Positions 51,156 to 58,784 of a stretch of DNA of 64,000 nt are shown piece after piece. Source of the DNA: Kingella potus (GTDB lineage Bacteria; Pseudomonadota; Gammaproteobacteria; Burkholderiales; Neisseriaceae). The stretch spans positions 1-64,000 of the forward strand of contig NZ_UGJJ01000002.1 in assembly GCF_900451175.1 (NCBI RefSeq), given 5' to 3'. Numbering within the stretch: the stretch's first letter is position 1; each line of letters opens with the position of its first letter. Made by a program: the position numbers and the translations under genes. The notes below the pieces were generated by a model that saw only the letters and a program-made list of their open reading frames with translations, was not told the origin of the DNA and searched no databases.

Positions 51156-52866
51156 CGATCTGCAACACCCCGTACTGGTGGTGGACGACGAAGCGGACAT
51201 CCGCGACCTGATGGAAATGACCCTGATGAAAATGGGTTTGCGCGTAGATACCGCCGTCGGCGTGGAAGACGCGAAAAGCAAACTCGAAGGCGGCGACTAC
51301 TCCCTCGTGCTGACCGATATGCGTATGCCCGACGGCTCCGGCCTCGAAGTCGTACAGCACATCAACCGCCTCGCCCTCGACACACCCGTAGCCGTCATCA
51401 CCGCCTTCGGCAACGCCGATCAGGCCGTCGAAGCCCTCAAAGAAGGCGCATTCGACTATCTGCAAAAACCCATCACCCTCTCCCAGCTGCGCTCGCTGGT
51501 CAAATCCGCCGTCAAAGTAAACGAAGCCGACACCGCCCACGAGCCCAAACCGGCCGCCGCACAGCCCGCGCCGCAGCCTGCCGCCGCACCCGCCTACACC
51601 CCGCCGCCCCGCCCGCAGCCCGTTGCCGCCCCGCCCGTCCCCGTCCGCAGCACGCCCGACGCATCCCGCCCCGTCCGCAAAGGCATCTCCGGCGGCATCG
51701 ACAAACCGATGGCACCCTCGGGCGCGTTAAGCTCCCTGCGCGAACGCTTCCGCAGCGCGCCGCCGCCCGTTTCCGAAATGACCGCCCACAGCCCAGCAGC
51801 ATCCGAACCCGAAGTCGGCGGCGACATCGATATGCCCCGCCTCCTGGGCATGTCGCCGCAAATGGTAGAAGTGCGCCACCTCATCCGCCGCCTTGCCGGC
51901 AGCAACGTTCCTGTTTACATCTCCGGCGAATCCGGCTCGGGTAAGGAACAGGCCGCCCGCAGCATCCACGAGCTATCCCCGCGCACCACCGGCCCCTTTA
52001 TCGCCGTAAACTGCGGCGCGATTCCCGAAAACCTGATGGAAAGCGAATTTTTCGGCTACAAAAAAGGCAGCTTTACCGGAGCCGACCAAGACCGCATGGG
52101 CTTCTTCCAACACGCCGACGGCGGCACCCTGTTTCTCGACGAAGTGGCCGACCTGCCGCTGGCCATGCAGGTCAAACTCCTGCGCGCCATTCAGGAAAAA
52201 GCCGTGCGCCGCATCGGCGATGCGAAAGAAACACCCGTAGACGTACGCATCGTCTGCGCCACCCACAAAAATCTCGAAGCCCTTGTCGAATCCGGCGCAT
52301 TCCGCCAAGACCTTTACTACCGCCTCAACGTCGTTACCCTGCATATGCCGCCCCTGCGCGAAATGCGCGAAGATCTCGGCAGCCTCATCCTGCGTATGCT
52401 GCACAAATACAGCGGCAACGTTCCCGGCGGCTACAAACTCAGCCCCGGCGCACAAGAAGCCCTGCTTGCATACAGCTATCCCGGCAACTTCCGCGAACTG
52501 GAAAACATCCTCGAACGCGCCGTTGCCCTCACCGCCGGCAGCGTCATCCAAATCGACGATTTGCAGATTACCGCCGGCAACGGCGTGCGCCCCGCCGACC
52601 TGAACGAACAGAACGCACCCGCCGACGCATCCTCGTTCGCCCAGCCCGAAGAAGAAGGCTGCGACTGCCCGCCCCTGGATTTCAGCGGCCTGCCCCCCTT
52701 TGTGCCGGGGAGCAGCCAGATACAGGAATACCTCGACCTGCTCGAACGCTCCATTATCGAACAAGCCCTGCAAATCACACGCTACAACCGCACCCAGGCC
52801 GCCAAACTCCTCGGCATCAGCTTCCGCTCCATGCGCTACCGCATGGAAAGGCTGGGCATAGAATAG
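51145..52866 (+). CDS. pilR: Sigma-54-dependent response regulator, PilR-like
   Basis: The 573-residue protein has a receiver domain (acidic pocket DD14-15, phosphoacceptor Asp58 in VLTDMRMPDG, Lys in YLQKPI), a 70-residue Pro/Ala-rich linker (about 130-205) longer than usual, a sigma-54 AAA+ domain with Walker A ISGESGSGKEQAARSI, the contact loop GSFTGA (variant of GAFTGA), Walker B TLFLDEVADLPL, and a C-terminal Fis-type helix-turn-helix (IIEQALQITRYNRTQAAKLL). It activates sigma-54 promoters. Coupled to pilS. Confidence 0.92.
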   Translation: MKSNDLQHPVLVVDDEADIRDLMEMTLMKMGLRVDTAVGVEDAKSKLEGGDYSLVLTDMRMPDGSGLEVVQHINRLALDTPVAVITAFGNADQAVEALKEGAFDYLQKPITLSQLRSLVKSAVKVNEADTAHEPKPAAAQPAPQPAAAPAYTPPPRPQPVAAPPVPVRSTPDASRPVRKGISGGIDKPMAPSGALSSLRERFRSAPPPVSEMTAHSPAASEPEVGGDIDMPRLLGMSPQMVEVRHLIRRLAGSNVPVYISGESGSGKEQAARSIHELSPRTTGPFIAVNCGAIPENLMESEFFGYKKGSFTGADQDRMGFFQHADGGTLFLDEVADLPLAMQVKLLRAIQEKAVRRIGDAKETPVDVRIVCATHKNLEALVESGAFRQDLYYRLNVVTLHMPPLREMREDLGSLILRMLHKYSGNVPGGYKLSPGAQEALLAYSYPGNFRELENILERAVALTAGSVIQIDDLQITAGNGVRPADLNEQNAPADASSFAQPEEEGCDCPPLDFSGLPPFVPGSSQIQEYLDLLERSIIEQALQITRYNRTQAAKLLGISFRSMRYRMERLGIE

Positions 52867-53510
52867 GCCGTCTGAAAACAGGCAAACCGTTGTTTCGTCA
52901 GGAAACATCTGTGCAGAGGCCGTCTGAAAACCAATTTTCAGACGGCCTTATTTTTTGAAAGTCGTGGAACGCGTGCGTCGCTTTGGCGGTACACCCTGCG
53001 GATGGTTTCGGAATGTGTGTTCCTTGAAGCGGACACGCCAGGCGGGATTGCTGCGTAGGGTGTGTGGTGCAGCCACGCACGCGGTTTTGGTTTTCAGACG
53101 GCCTCTGCGCTACGCTAGGGAACGCGTGCGTCGCTGGTGCGGCACGCCCTGCGGATGGTTTCGGAATGTGTGTTCCTTGAAGCGGACACGCCAGGCGGGC
53201 TTGCTGCGTAGGGTGTGTGGCGCAGCCACGCACGCGGTTTTGGTTTTCAGACGGCCTTTGCGCTACGCTAGGGAGGGCGTGCGTCGCTGGTGCGGCACGC
53301 CCTACGGTCCGCAACCTTTTTCCCATACCTGCGGCGCATTTGGGCGTTGTGCCTTGCCCGCCTGCCGTTTGCTGATATGGCTTTATCCGCTGTGCTGCCG
53401 CGTTTTCGGCTTGCGCCGCAAATGATGCGCGGGTATTGCCTGTGTTCCAAAAAGGCCGTCTGAAAATTGCTTTTCAGACGGCCTTTTGCCTTTGGTGGCG
53501 CGGATGGGGA
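52867..53510. repeat. Gene-free repeat block: 153-bp tandem repeat, DUS and dispersed hairpin repeat
   Basis: A unit of 153 bp starts at 52966, 53119 and 53272; the first two are complete and nearly identical, the third is cut after about 50 bases. Each unit holds GGAACGCGTGCGTCGCT, ACACCCTGCGGATGGTTTCG, TTCCTTGAAGCGGACACGCC, a GTAGGGTGTGTGG...CACGCACGCGG hairpin and one inverted DUS. Inverted DUS pairs stand on both sides (52916-52948 and 53453-53484). Neighbouring genes converge on it. Nothing coding is seen. Confidence 0.8.
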
Positions 53511-54476
53511 CTAATGCGCTTCGGAAGCCGTTTCCGCATCCGATGATGTTTCCGGCTGCGGTTTTGCTTCAAGGAGTGTTGCCGTTTCGGCGGGCGTTTC
53601 CAAAGCGGGGATTTCTTCTGCGGCGGGCGCGGGATGTTCCGGCACGGCGGCGGAAGCCTGTACCGCCGGTTGCGCACCGCCGTCTGCGGGGGCAACCAGC
53701 TCGTCGATGTCGATTTCCCCGCCGCTGTCTCCGTTTTCAGACGGCCAGATGCCGATTTGTTTGTCGCGCATCTGCATATAGCCGTCGCGCATCATGATGT
53801 ATGGATCGAGGGCGGCATCGCCGAGGCTGTCGGTGATGTCGAGATAGCTCTCGCGGGTGCTGACGGCGTTGAGGCCGCTGGCGGCGTAGCGGCCGGCAGC
53901 GGTGTGGAAGACGGCATTTTGCACGGGATAGGCCATCAGGGCGGTATTGCCGACGCTGTCGCGCAGGGTGGAGGGGCCGAGCAGGGGATAGACGAAGTAG
54001 TGGCTTTTTTTCCAGCCCCATGAGGCGAAAGTGTCGCCGAGGGCGTTTTTGTTGTCGGGGATTCCGCCCGCTCCGGCCACGTCGATCAGGCCGGCAAGGC
54101 CGAAGGTGGAGTTGAGGGAAACGCGCATGAAGTCTTCGCTGGCGCGTTTGATGTCCAGCCGCAGGACGTTGCTGCCGAAGCTGACTACGTCGCGCAGGTT
54201 GTTGAAGAAGTTGCGCACGCCGGTACGCACGGGGGGCGGCGTGGCTTTGCGGTAGCCGCGTGCGACGGGGGCGAGGACGTAGCGGTCGGCTTTGTCGTTT
54301 ATTTTGAACATGAAGCGGTTGTAGCGTTCGTAGCGGTCGCGCACGGGCGGGGTGTCGGCGGCTTCGGCGGCGGGCTGTCCGTCAGCTTCCGTTTGGCCGG
54401 AGCTGCCGTCGGCAAAGGCGGGGGCGGCGAGCAGGAGGGCGAGGGCGGCGGCGGGCAGGGCGGTGCGGGTTTTCAT
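53511..54476 (-). CDS. mlaA: MlaA (VacJ-like) phospholipid transport protein
   Basis: The 321-residue protein starts MKTRTALPAAALALLLAAPA and has the MlaA/VacJ core: YERYNRFMFKINDKADRYVL, VRTGVRNFFNNLRDVVSFGS, FGLAGLIDVAGAGGIPDNKN and FASWGWKKSHYFVYPLLGPS. It removes misplaced phospholipids from the outer leaflet of the outer membrane. Its signal ends APAFADG without the Cys of a lipobox, unlike typical MlaA lipoproteins. The start at 54476 overlaps the mlaB stop by 4 bases. A long Pro/Ala/Glu tail (about 90 residues) is extra. Last gene of the operon. Confidence 0.92.
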   Translation of the reverse strand: MKTRTALPAAALALLLAAPAFADGSSGQTEADGQPAAEAADTPPVRDRYERYNRFMFKINDKADRYVLAPVARGYRKATPPPVRTGVRNFFNNLRDVVSFGSNVLRLDIKRASEDFMRVSLNSTFGLAGLIDVAGAGGIPDNKNALGDTFASWGWKKSHYFVYPLLGPSTLRDSVGNTALMAYPVQNAVFHTAAGRYAASGLNAVSTRESYLDITDSLGDAALDPYIMMRDGYMQMRDKQIGIWPSENGDSGGEIDIDELVAPADGGAQPAVQASAAVPEHPAPAAEEIPALETPAETATLLEAKPQPETSSDAETASEAH

Positions 54477-54745
54477 AGGGGCATCCATTCTCGTACTTCG
54501 TACAGTTCGGCCAGTGCGGACACGGCATCGGGGAGGTGGCGCAGCCTGATGCCGCTGTTGCCGCGCAGGGCTTCCAGCAGCAGGGAGAGACAGGCGGAGT
54601 CGGCGCGGCCGACGGCGGAGAGGTCGAGGGCGGCGGCGTTTTGGCGGCAGAGCTGCCGGAAGCGTTGGTAGGCGGCCGGCTGTACGGTTTTGACGGTAAT
54701 GTCGCCGGAGAGGTACAGCACGCCGTCGCGCAGTTCGCAGTTCAT
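54473..54745 (-). CDS. mlaB: MlaB STAS-domain protein
   Basis: The 90-residue protein MNCELRDGVLYLSGDITVKT has the STAS pattern with the conserved Ser loop (LDLSAVGRADSACLSLLLEA). MlaB binds MlaF and stabilises the MlaFEDB transporter. It lies 3 bases after mlaC and overlaps mlaA by 4 bases. Confidence 0.92.
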   Translation of the reverse strand: MNCELRDGVLYLSGDITVKTVQPAAYQRFRQLCRQNAAALDLSAVGRADSACLSLLLEALRGNSGIRLRHLPDAVSALAELYEVREWMPL

Positions 54746-54748
54746 GGC

Positions 54749-55345
54749 TTATTTTCCGCCGTTTTTGCTTTTCAGATCCTGAATCAGGCCATCGAAGCCT
54801 TTGTTTTTGATGATCTCGCCAAACTGGTTGCGGTAGACGGTAACCAGGCTTGCACCTTCTACGGCCACGTTGTACACGCGGTATTTGCCGCCGCTTTGGT
54901 GGACGGTGAAATCCATGTTGACGGGCTTACTGCCGCCCTGGCTGATTTCGGCGCGGACGATGATTTCTTTGCCGCCTTTGTTGACGACGGGGTTGCCTTT
55001 CACATCGACGGCGGAGTTTTTGAATTTCAGCATGGTGCCCGAATAGGTGCGGATGAGCAGGGCTTGAAATTCGCGGGTAAGCGCCTGTTTCTGCGCGGCG
55101 GTGGCCTGCGTCCACGGGCGGCCGACGGCCTGCGCGGTCATGCGCTGGAAGTCGAAATAGGGCATGGCGTAGTTTTCGGCTTCTTTGCGTATGGCGGCAT
55201 CGTTGCTGCCGTTGGCTTTTTTCAGGATGCCCAATACCTGTGCGGCGTTTTCGCGCACCTGGCCGACGGCCTGCTGCGGGGTGGCGTACGCGCTGCCGAC
55301 GGAGGCGGCGGCAATCAGGACGGCTGTGTAGAAGGATGTTTTCAT
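54749..55345 (-). CDS. mlaC: MlaC periplasmic phospholipid-binding protein
   Basis: The 198-residue protein has a Sec signal (MKTSFYTAVLIAAASVGSAYA) and the MlaC core (YAMPYFDFQRMTAQAVGRPW, REFQALLIRTYSGTMLKFKN, VEGASLVTVYRNQFGEIIKN, GFDGLIQDLKSKN). It carries phospholipids between MlaA and the MlaFEDB complex. Spacing to mlaB is 3 bases. Confidence 0.94.
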   Translation of the reverse strand: MKTSFYTAVLIAAASVGSAYATPQQAVGQVRENAAQVLGILKKANGSNDAAIRKEAENYAMPYFDFQRMTAQAVGRPWTQATAAQKQALTREFQALLIRTYSGTMLKFKNSAVDVKGNPVVNKGGKEIIVRAEISQGGSKPVNMDFTVHQSGGKYRVYNVAVEGASLVTVYRNQFGEIIKNKGFDGLIQDLKSKNGGK

Positions 55346-55382
55346 ATGCGTTTTCTCTTTTTCTAACGGACGGTTTGCGGAA

Positions 55383-55877
55383 TTATTCGGTGCTGTTTTC
55401 TGTGTTTTCAGACGGCTTGGCGTTGCCTTCGGCGAAATTGGTCATGAATTTGCCGATAAGGTTTTCCAGCACCAGCGCGGAGCTGGTGAGGGTGATGGTG
55501 TCGCCGGGGGCGAGGTTTTCGGGGTCGCCGCCCTGCATCAGGCCGATGTATTGTTCGCCGAGCAGGCCGGAGGTGAGGATCTGCGCGGATACGTCGCTGC
55601 TGAATTTGTATTGTCCGTCCAGTTGCAGGGCGACTTTGGCACGGTAGGTCTGCGGGTCGAGGGTAATGCTTTGCACGCGGCCGACCAGCACGCCGGAGGC
55701 TTTGATGGGTGCCTGCGTTTTCAGGCCGCCGATGTCGGAAAATTCGGCATATACGGTGTAGCCCTGCTGCGCGCCGCCGAAGCCGCCGCCCGCGACGCGC
55801 AGCGACAGAAAGCTCAGCGCGGCCGCACCGGCCAAAACAAAGAGTCCGACCCAAAATTCCAAGGTGTTGCGTTTCAT
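55383..55877 (-). CDS. mlaD: MlaD MCE-domain protein
   Basis: The 164-residue protein has one N-terminal membrane helix (LEFWVGLFVLAGAAALSFLS) and the MCE domain (YTVYAEFSDIGGLKTQAPIK, ASGVLVGRVQSITLDPQTYR, LLGEQYIGLMQGGDPENL). Six copies form the periplasmic ring of MlaFEDB. The C-terminal end includes an in-frame DUS (AKPSENTEN). It starts 6 bases after mlaE. Confidence 0.95.
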   Translation of the reverse strand: MKRNTLEFWVGLFVLAGAAALSFLSLRVAGGGFGGAQQGYTVYAEFSDIGGLKTQAPIKASGVLVGRVQSITLDPQTYRAKVALQLDGQYKFSSDVSAQILTSGLLGEQYIGLMQGGDPENLAPGDTITLTSSALVLENLIGKFMTNFAEGNAKPSENTENSTE

Positions 55878-55883
55878 AGTGTG

Positions 55884-56660
55884 TTATCCGGTAAACATAA
55901 ATGCGGTAAGGATGAAGTCGACGGCCAGCACGGTGAGCGCGGAGGAGACGACGGTGCGCGTGCTGGCGCGGAGGATGCCTTCGGAGGTGGGGACGGCATG
56001 GAAGCCCTGGTGTACGGCAATCAGCGTTACCGCCACGCCGAAGCAGGCCGATTTGATCAGGCCGTTGAGCACGTCGTAGCCGAAGGAAATATTGTTCTGC
56101 ATCTGCGACCAGAAAATGCCGCCGTCCAGGCCGAGCCATTCCACGCCGACGATGTATGCGCCGTAGATGCCCGATACGTTGAAAATCGAGGCCAGCAGCG
56201 GCATGGAGAACACGCCCGCCCAAAAGCGCGGGGCGACGACGCGGGCAACGGGATTGACCGCCATCACGTTCATTGCTTCGAGCTGTTCGGTGGTTTTCAT
56301 CAGGCCGATTTCGCTGGTCATCGCGCCGCCCGCGCTGCTGGCGAACAGAATCGCCGCCAAAACGGGGCCGAGTTCGCGCAGCAGCGAGGCGGCCACCATA
56401 TAGCCGAGGATGTCGGCGGATTTGAATTTGGCAAGCTGGGTGTAGCCCTGCAAGCCCAGCACCATGCCGACGAACAGGCCGGACACGGCGATAATCAGCA
56501 CCGACATCACGCCGGCGAAATACACCTGACGGATGCTCAGGCGGATGCGCAGCAGCGAGGTTCCGGAGTGGGCGAGAATCTGCATCAGAAAGAGGCAGAC
56601 GCTGCCGAGGGAGCGGATGAAGGCCAGCGTTTTCGCGCCGACGGTTTGAATGAAGTCCAT
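55884..56660 (-). CDS. mlaE: MlaE transporter permease
   Basis: The 258-residue membrane protein has the MlaE family blocks: VYFAGVMSVLIIAVSGLFVG, LRELGPVLAAILFASSAGGA, MTSEIGLMKTTEQLEAMNVM (coupling helix with EQ loop), and RVVAPRFWAGVFSMPLLASI. It is the permease of MlaFEDB. Unlike other operons of this kind, the gene upstream is not mlaF but an unknown membrane protein (56710-57192). Confidence 0.95.
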   Translation of the reverse strand: MDFIQTVGAKTLAFIRSLGSVCLFLMQILAHSGTSLLRIRLSIRQVYFAGVMSVLIIAVSGLFVGMVLGLQGYTQLAKFKSADILGYMVAASLLRELGPVLAAILFASSAGGAMTSEIGLMKTTEQLEAMNVMAVNPVARVVAPRFWAGVFSMPLLASIFNVSGIYGAYIVGVEWLGLDGGIFWSQMQNNISFGYDVLNGLIKSACFGVAVTLIAVHQGFHAVPTSEGILRASTRTVVSSALTVLAVDFILTAFMFTG

Positions 56661-56709
56661 AGGTGTGCAGGTGTCGGAAAAGGGTGTTCAGACGGCCTTG
56701 AAGCGGGTT

Positions 56710-57192
56710 TTACGGTCGGGAGGCCGTCTGAAAATGTTTTTTGCGGGTGAGGAAAAACACCCACACGGTTTTGCCCAGTTCGGCCGCCAGGAGCAGGGCG
56801 ATGGCGGCGCGGGTCTGCCAGAGGTCGGGCAGCAGGGCGGCAATCTGCCGCACGGCTTCGGCTTCGGCAAACGGCACGGATGGCGAAAAATCCAAAAGCC
56901 GCAGCGGAAGCTGTGCCGCCACCACCCATCTGACCCAGCGGCGGCGGCGGACAAAGCCATAGACCGATACCGGCAGCAGACAGTAGAGCAGCAGCGCGGA
57001 CAGCGGCGCGGCGAGAAACAGCAGGCCGTAAGCCGCGCCGCTTGCGGCGAAGCCTTCGGCCGCATCGGCTGTGCGTTCGGCCAGGAAGGTGTAGAGGAAC
57101 GCGCCCGCGCCGGCATACTGCCATAACGCGGCGGCCAGCGCGGCAAGGTCGGCGGCGGCAAGCAGGATAAAGGCGGCGTGTCTTTTTGTCAT
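56710..57192 (-). CDS. Unknown four-helix membrane protein inserted in the mla operon (160 aa)
   Basis: The product has about four membrane helices (approximate residues 6-26, 48-72, 85-98, 128-148), first stretch FILLAAADLAALAAALWQYA, then ASGAAYGLLFLAAPLSALLL and AAIALLLAAELGKTVWVFFL. The basic C-terminus (TRKKHFQTASRP) is made by a DUS. It lies 88 bases after mlaF and 49 before mlaE, with DUS in both gaps, on the same strand. The ribosome site is weak. Family not recognised; a role as Mla accessory or an acquired gene are both possible. Confidence 0.65.
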   Translation of the reverse strand: MTKRHAAFILLAAADLAALAAALWQYAGAGAFLYTFLAERTADAAEGFAASGAAYGLLFLAAPLSALLLYCLLPVSVYGFVRRRRWVRWVVAAQLPLRLLDFSPSVPFAEAEAVRQIAALLPDLWQTRAAIALLLAAELGKTVWVFFLTRKKHFQTASRP

Positions 57193-57215
57193 ACGGTGTG
57201 CCTATGCGGCGGAAA

Positions 57216-57268
57216 ATGCTTTCAGACGGCCTTTTCAGACGGCCTCAAAGGCAGGGAGGCCGTCTGAA
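57216..57268. repeat. DUS cluster between mlaF and the inserted gene
   Basis: Three DUS copies lie within about 50 bases: two inverted (TTTCAGACGGCCTT, TTTTCAGACGGCCTC) and one direct (AGGCCGTCTGAAAA), giving a possible 14-bp hairpin. Confidence 0.75.
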
Positions 57269-57280
57269 AAGCGGGGTGGT

Positions 57281-58093
57281 TTATTGTGTGTCTGCCGCCG
57301 GCAGCAAATCGTCTTTGAGCGTTGTGGGTGCGGGGTAGCGGAAGGCGACGGGGCCGTCGGCTTCGCCGCCGACAAATTGTTTTACCCACGGAGAATCGAG
57401 TTCGCGCATTTCCTGCGGCGTGCCGGCAAACACGATTTCGCCGTGGGCGAGGAAAATCACCCGATCGACGATTTGCAGCGATTTTTCGATGTCGTGGGTA
57501 ACCATGATGCTGGTGGAACGCAGGGCTTTGTTGGCGCGGCTGATGAGGTGGGCGATAACGCCGAGCGAAATCGGGTCGAGGCCGGTGAAGGGCTCGTCGT
57601 AAATCATGATTTCGGGATCGAGGGCGATGGTGCGGGCGAGGGCGACGCGGCGCGACATACCGCCGGAGAGTTCGGAGGGCATGAGTTTTTCCACGCCGCG
57701 CAGGCCGACGGCGTTGAGCTTCATCAGCACCAGGTCGCGGATGACAGGCTCGGGCAGGGCAGTCAGCTCGCGCATCGGGAAGGCGATGTTGTCGTAAACG
57801 GAAAGGTCGGTAAACAGCGCGCCGTGCTGGAACAGCACGCCCATGCGGCGGCGGTGTTCGTAGAGTTCGGCATCGGAAAAACGGGCGATGTCGCGGCCTT
57901 CGATCAGCACCTGGCCGCTTTGCGCACGGAGTTGGCCGGTAATCAGGCGCATGAGGGTGGTTTTGCCGCTGCCCGATCCGCCCATCACGGCGGCAAAGTT
58001 TCCCTGTCCGACTGTGAAGCTGATGCCGTTCAGTATCGGGCGTGCGCCGTAGGCAAAGACGACGTTTTTCATTTCGATGAAGGGCTGGGGCAT
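57281..58093 (-). CDS. mlaF: MlaF ATP-binding protein
   Basis: The 270-residue ABC ATPase has Walker A MGGSGSGKTTLMRL (38-46), Q-loop MGVLFQHGALFTDLSVYDN, signature LMPSELSGGMSRRVALART and Walker B IMIYDEPFTGLDPISLG, with H-loop MVTHDIEKS. It energises phospholipid transport by MlaFEDB. It is the first gene of the operon, reading leftward; TTGCGCATTC and TAGTTGC upstream give no clear promoter. Confidence 0.95.
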   Translation of the reverse strand: MPQPFIEMKNVVFAYGARPILNGISFTVGQGNFAAVMGGSGSGKTTLMRLITGQLRAQSGQVLIEGRDIARFSDAELYEHRRRMGVLFQHGALFTDLSVYDNIAFPMRELTALPEPVIRDLVLMKLNAVGLRGVEKLMPSELSGGMSRRVALARTIALDPEIMIYDEPFTGLDPISLGVIAHLISRANKALRSTSIMVTHDIEKSLQIVDRVIFLAHGEIVFAGTPQEMRELDSPWVKQFVGGEADGPVAFRYPAPTTLKDDLLPAADTQ

Positions 58094-58232
58094 GGTGCGG
58101 CGGCTCGCGGTGGAAAGTTGCGCATTCTAAATAGTTGCTGCGGCAGGGGCAATTTTTTCAGACGGCCTTTTGAGCAGCAGGGGGCGTATGTATGACTGCG
58201 TTAACCGCTTGTTTTCAGGCTGCCTGTGTTTT

Positions 58233-58784
58233 TCAGAATGATGAAATCAGGTTCCGAATACCGTTAACCAGCACATTAAAGCTATGCGAAGCATTGTTTT
58301 GCCGCAAAAGCAGCGGAGCGATTTGCCGCGAGCCGGAGATTTCCTGATATTCCGGCACCAGTTTTTTCAACTCCTGTTTGGCATTGTTTAATTTATCGGG
58401 CTGGCAGAATTTCCGGTTTTGCTGATGTTTGGCTAAATTTTTGCCAAAAGCCTCGCCCACTGCCGCCAAATCGCCCAAATAAAAACTTTCCAACTCACGG
58501 CAGGCAATGCGGATTAACGCGTCCTGCCTGCCCGCATTGGCGCAGATTTGCCGCAGCCTGTCCTTTATCACGCCACAATTGCCTGAATCTTGGTCGCGCA
58601 ATACGATAAAGCGGGTATTTTCGGTATACAGCCAGCCGCGTAGCTTGCGGGCAAGCCGTTTTTCCAAGTCCTGCTTGCCGTCAAATTCCACAAACTGCCA
58701 TTCGTGCCCCGCTGCGATAACGGGCAAAATGCCTTCCAGCATCACCCGCGCCGAAGGCTCTTCCAAGAAAAACACCAGCTTCAT
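58233..58784 (-). CDS. DUF4276-family TOPRIM-like protein, partner of the AAA ATPase
   Basis: The 183-residue protein begins MKLVFFLEEPSARVMLEGIL and has the acidic pattern of TOPRIM-like nucleases: Glu8/Glu9, the Asp64-x-Asp66 pair in FIVLRDQDSGNC, and the DUF4276-typical CRELESFYLGDLAAV. Its ATG overlaps the ATPase stop by 4 bases (ATGA). ATPase plus TOPRIM-like pairs are common in antiphage modules (for example PARIS uses another TOPRIM family), so an effector role is inferred. Followed by no further gene on this strand up to mlaF. Confidence 0.8.
   Translation of the reverse strand: MKLVFFLEEPSARVMLEGILPVIAAGHEWQFVEFDGKQDLEKRLARKLRGWLYTENTRFIVLRDQDSGNCGVIKDRLRQICANAGRQDALIRIACRELESFYLGDLAAVGEAFGKNLAKHQQNRKFCQPDKLNNAKQELKKLVPEYQEISGSRQIAPLLLRQNNASHSFNVLVNGIRNLISSF

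Noticed and set aside
52898..53326. Minus-strand frame encoding a repeated Arg/Pro/Gly peptide, and the tandem array as a possible CRISPR
   Set aside because: The peptide repetition comes from the 153-bp tandem repeat. The units have no short regular repeats with unique spacers, so it is not a CRISPR array. No CRISPR was found in the window.
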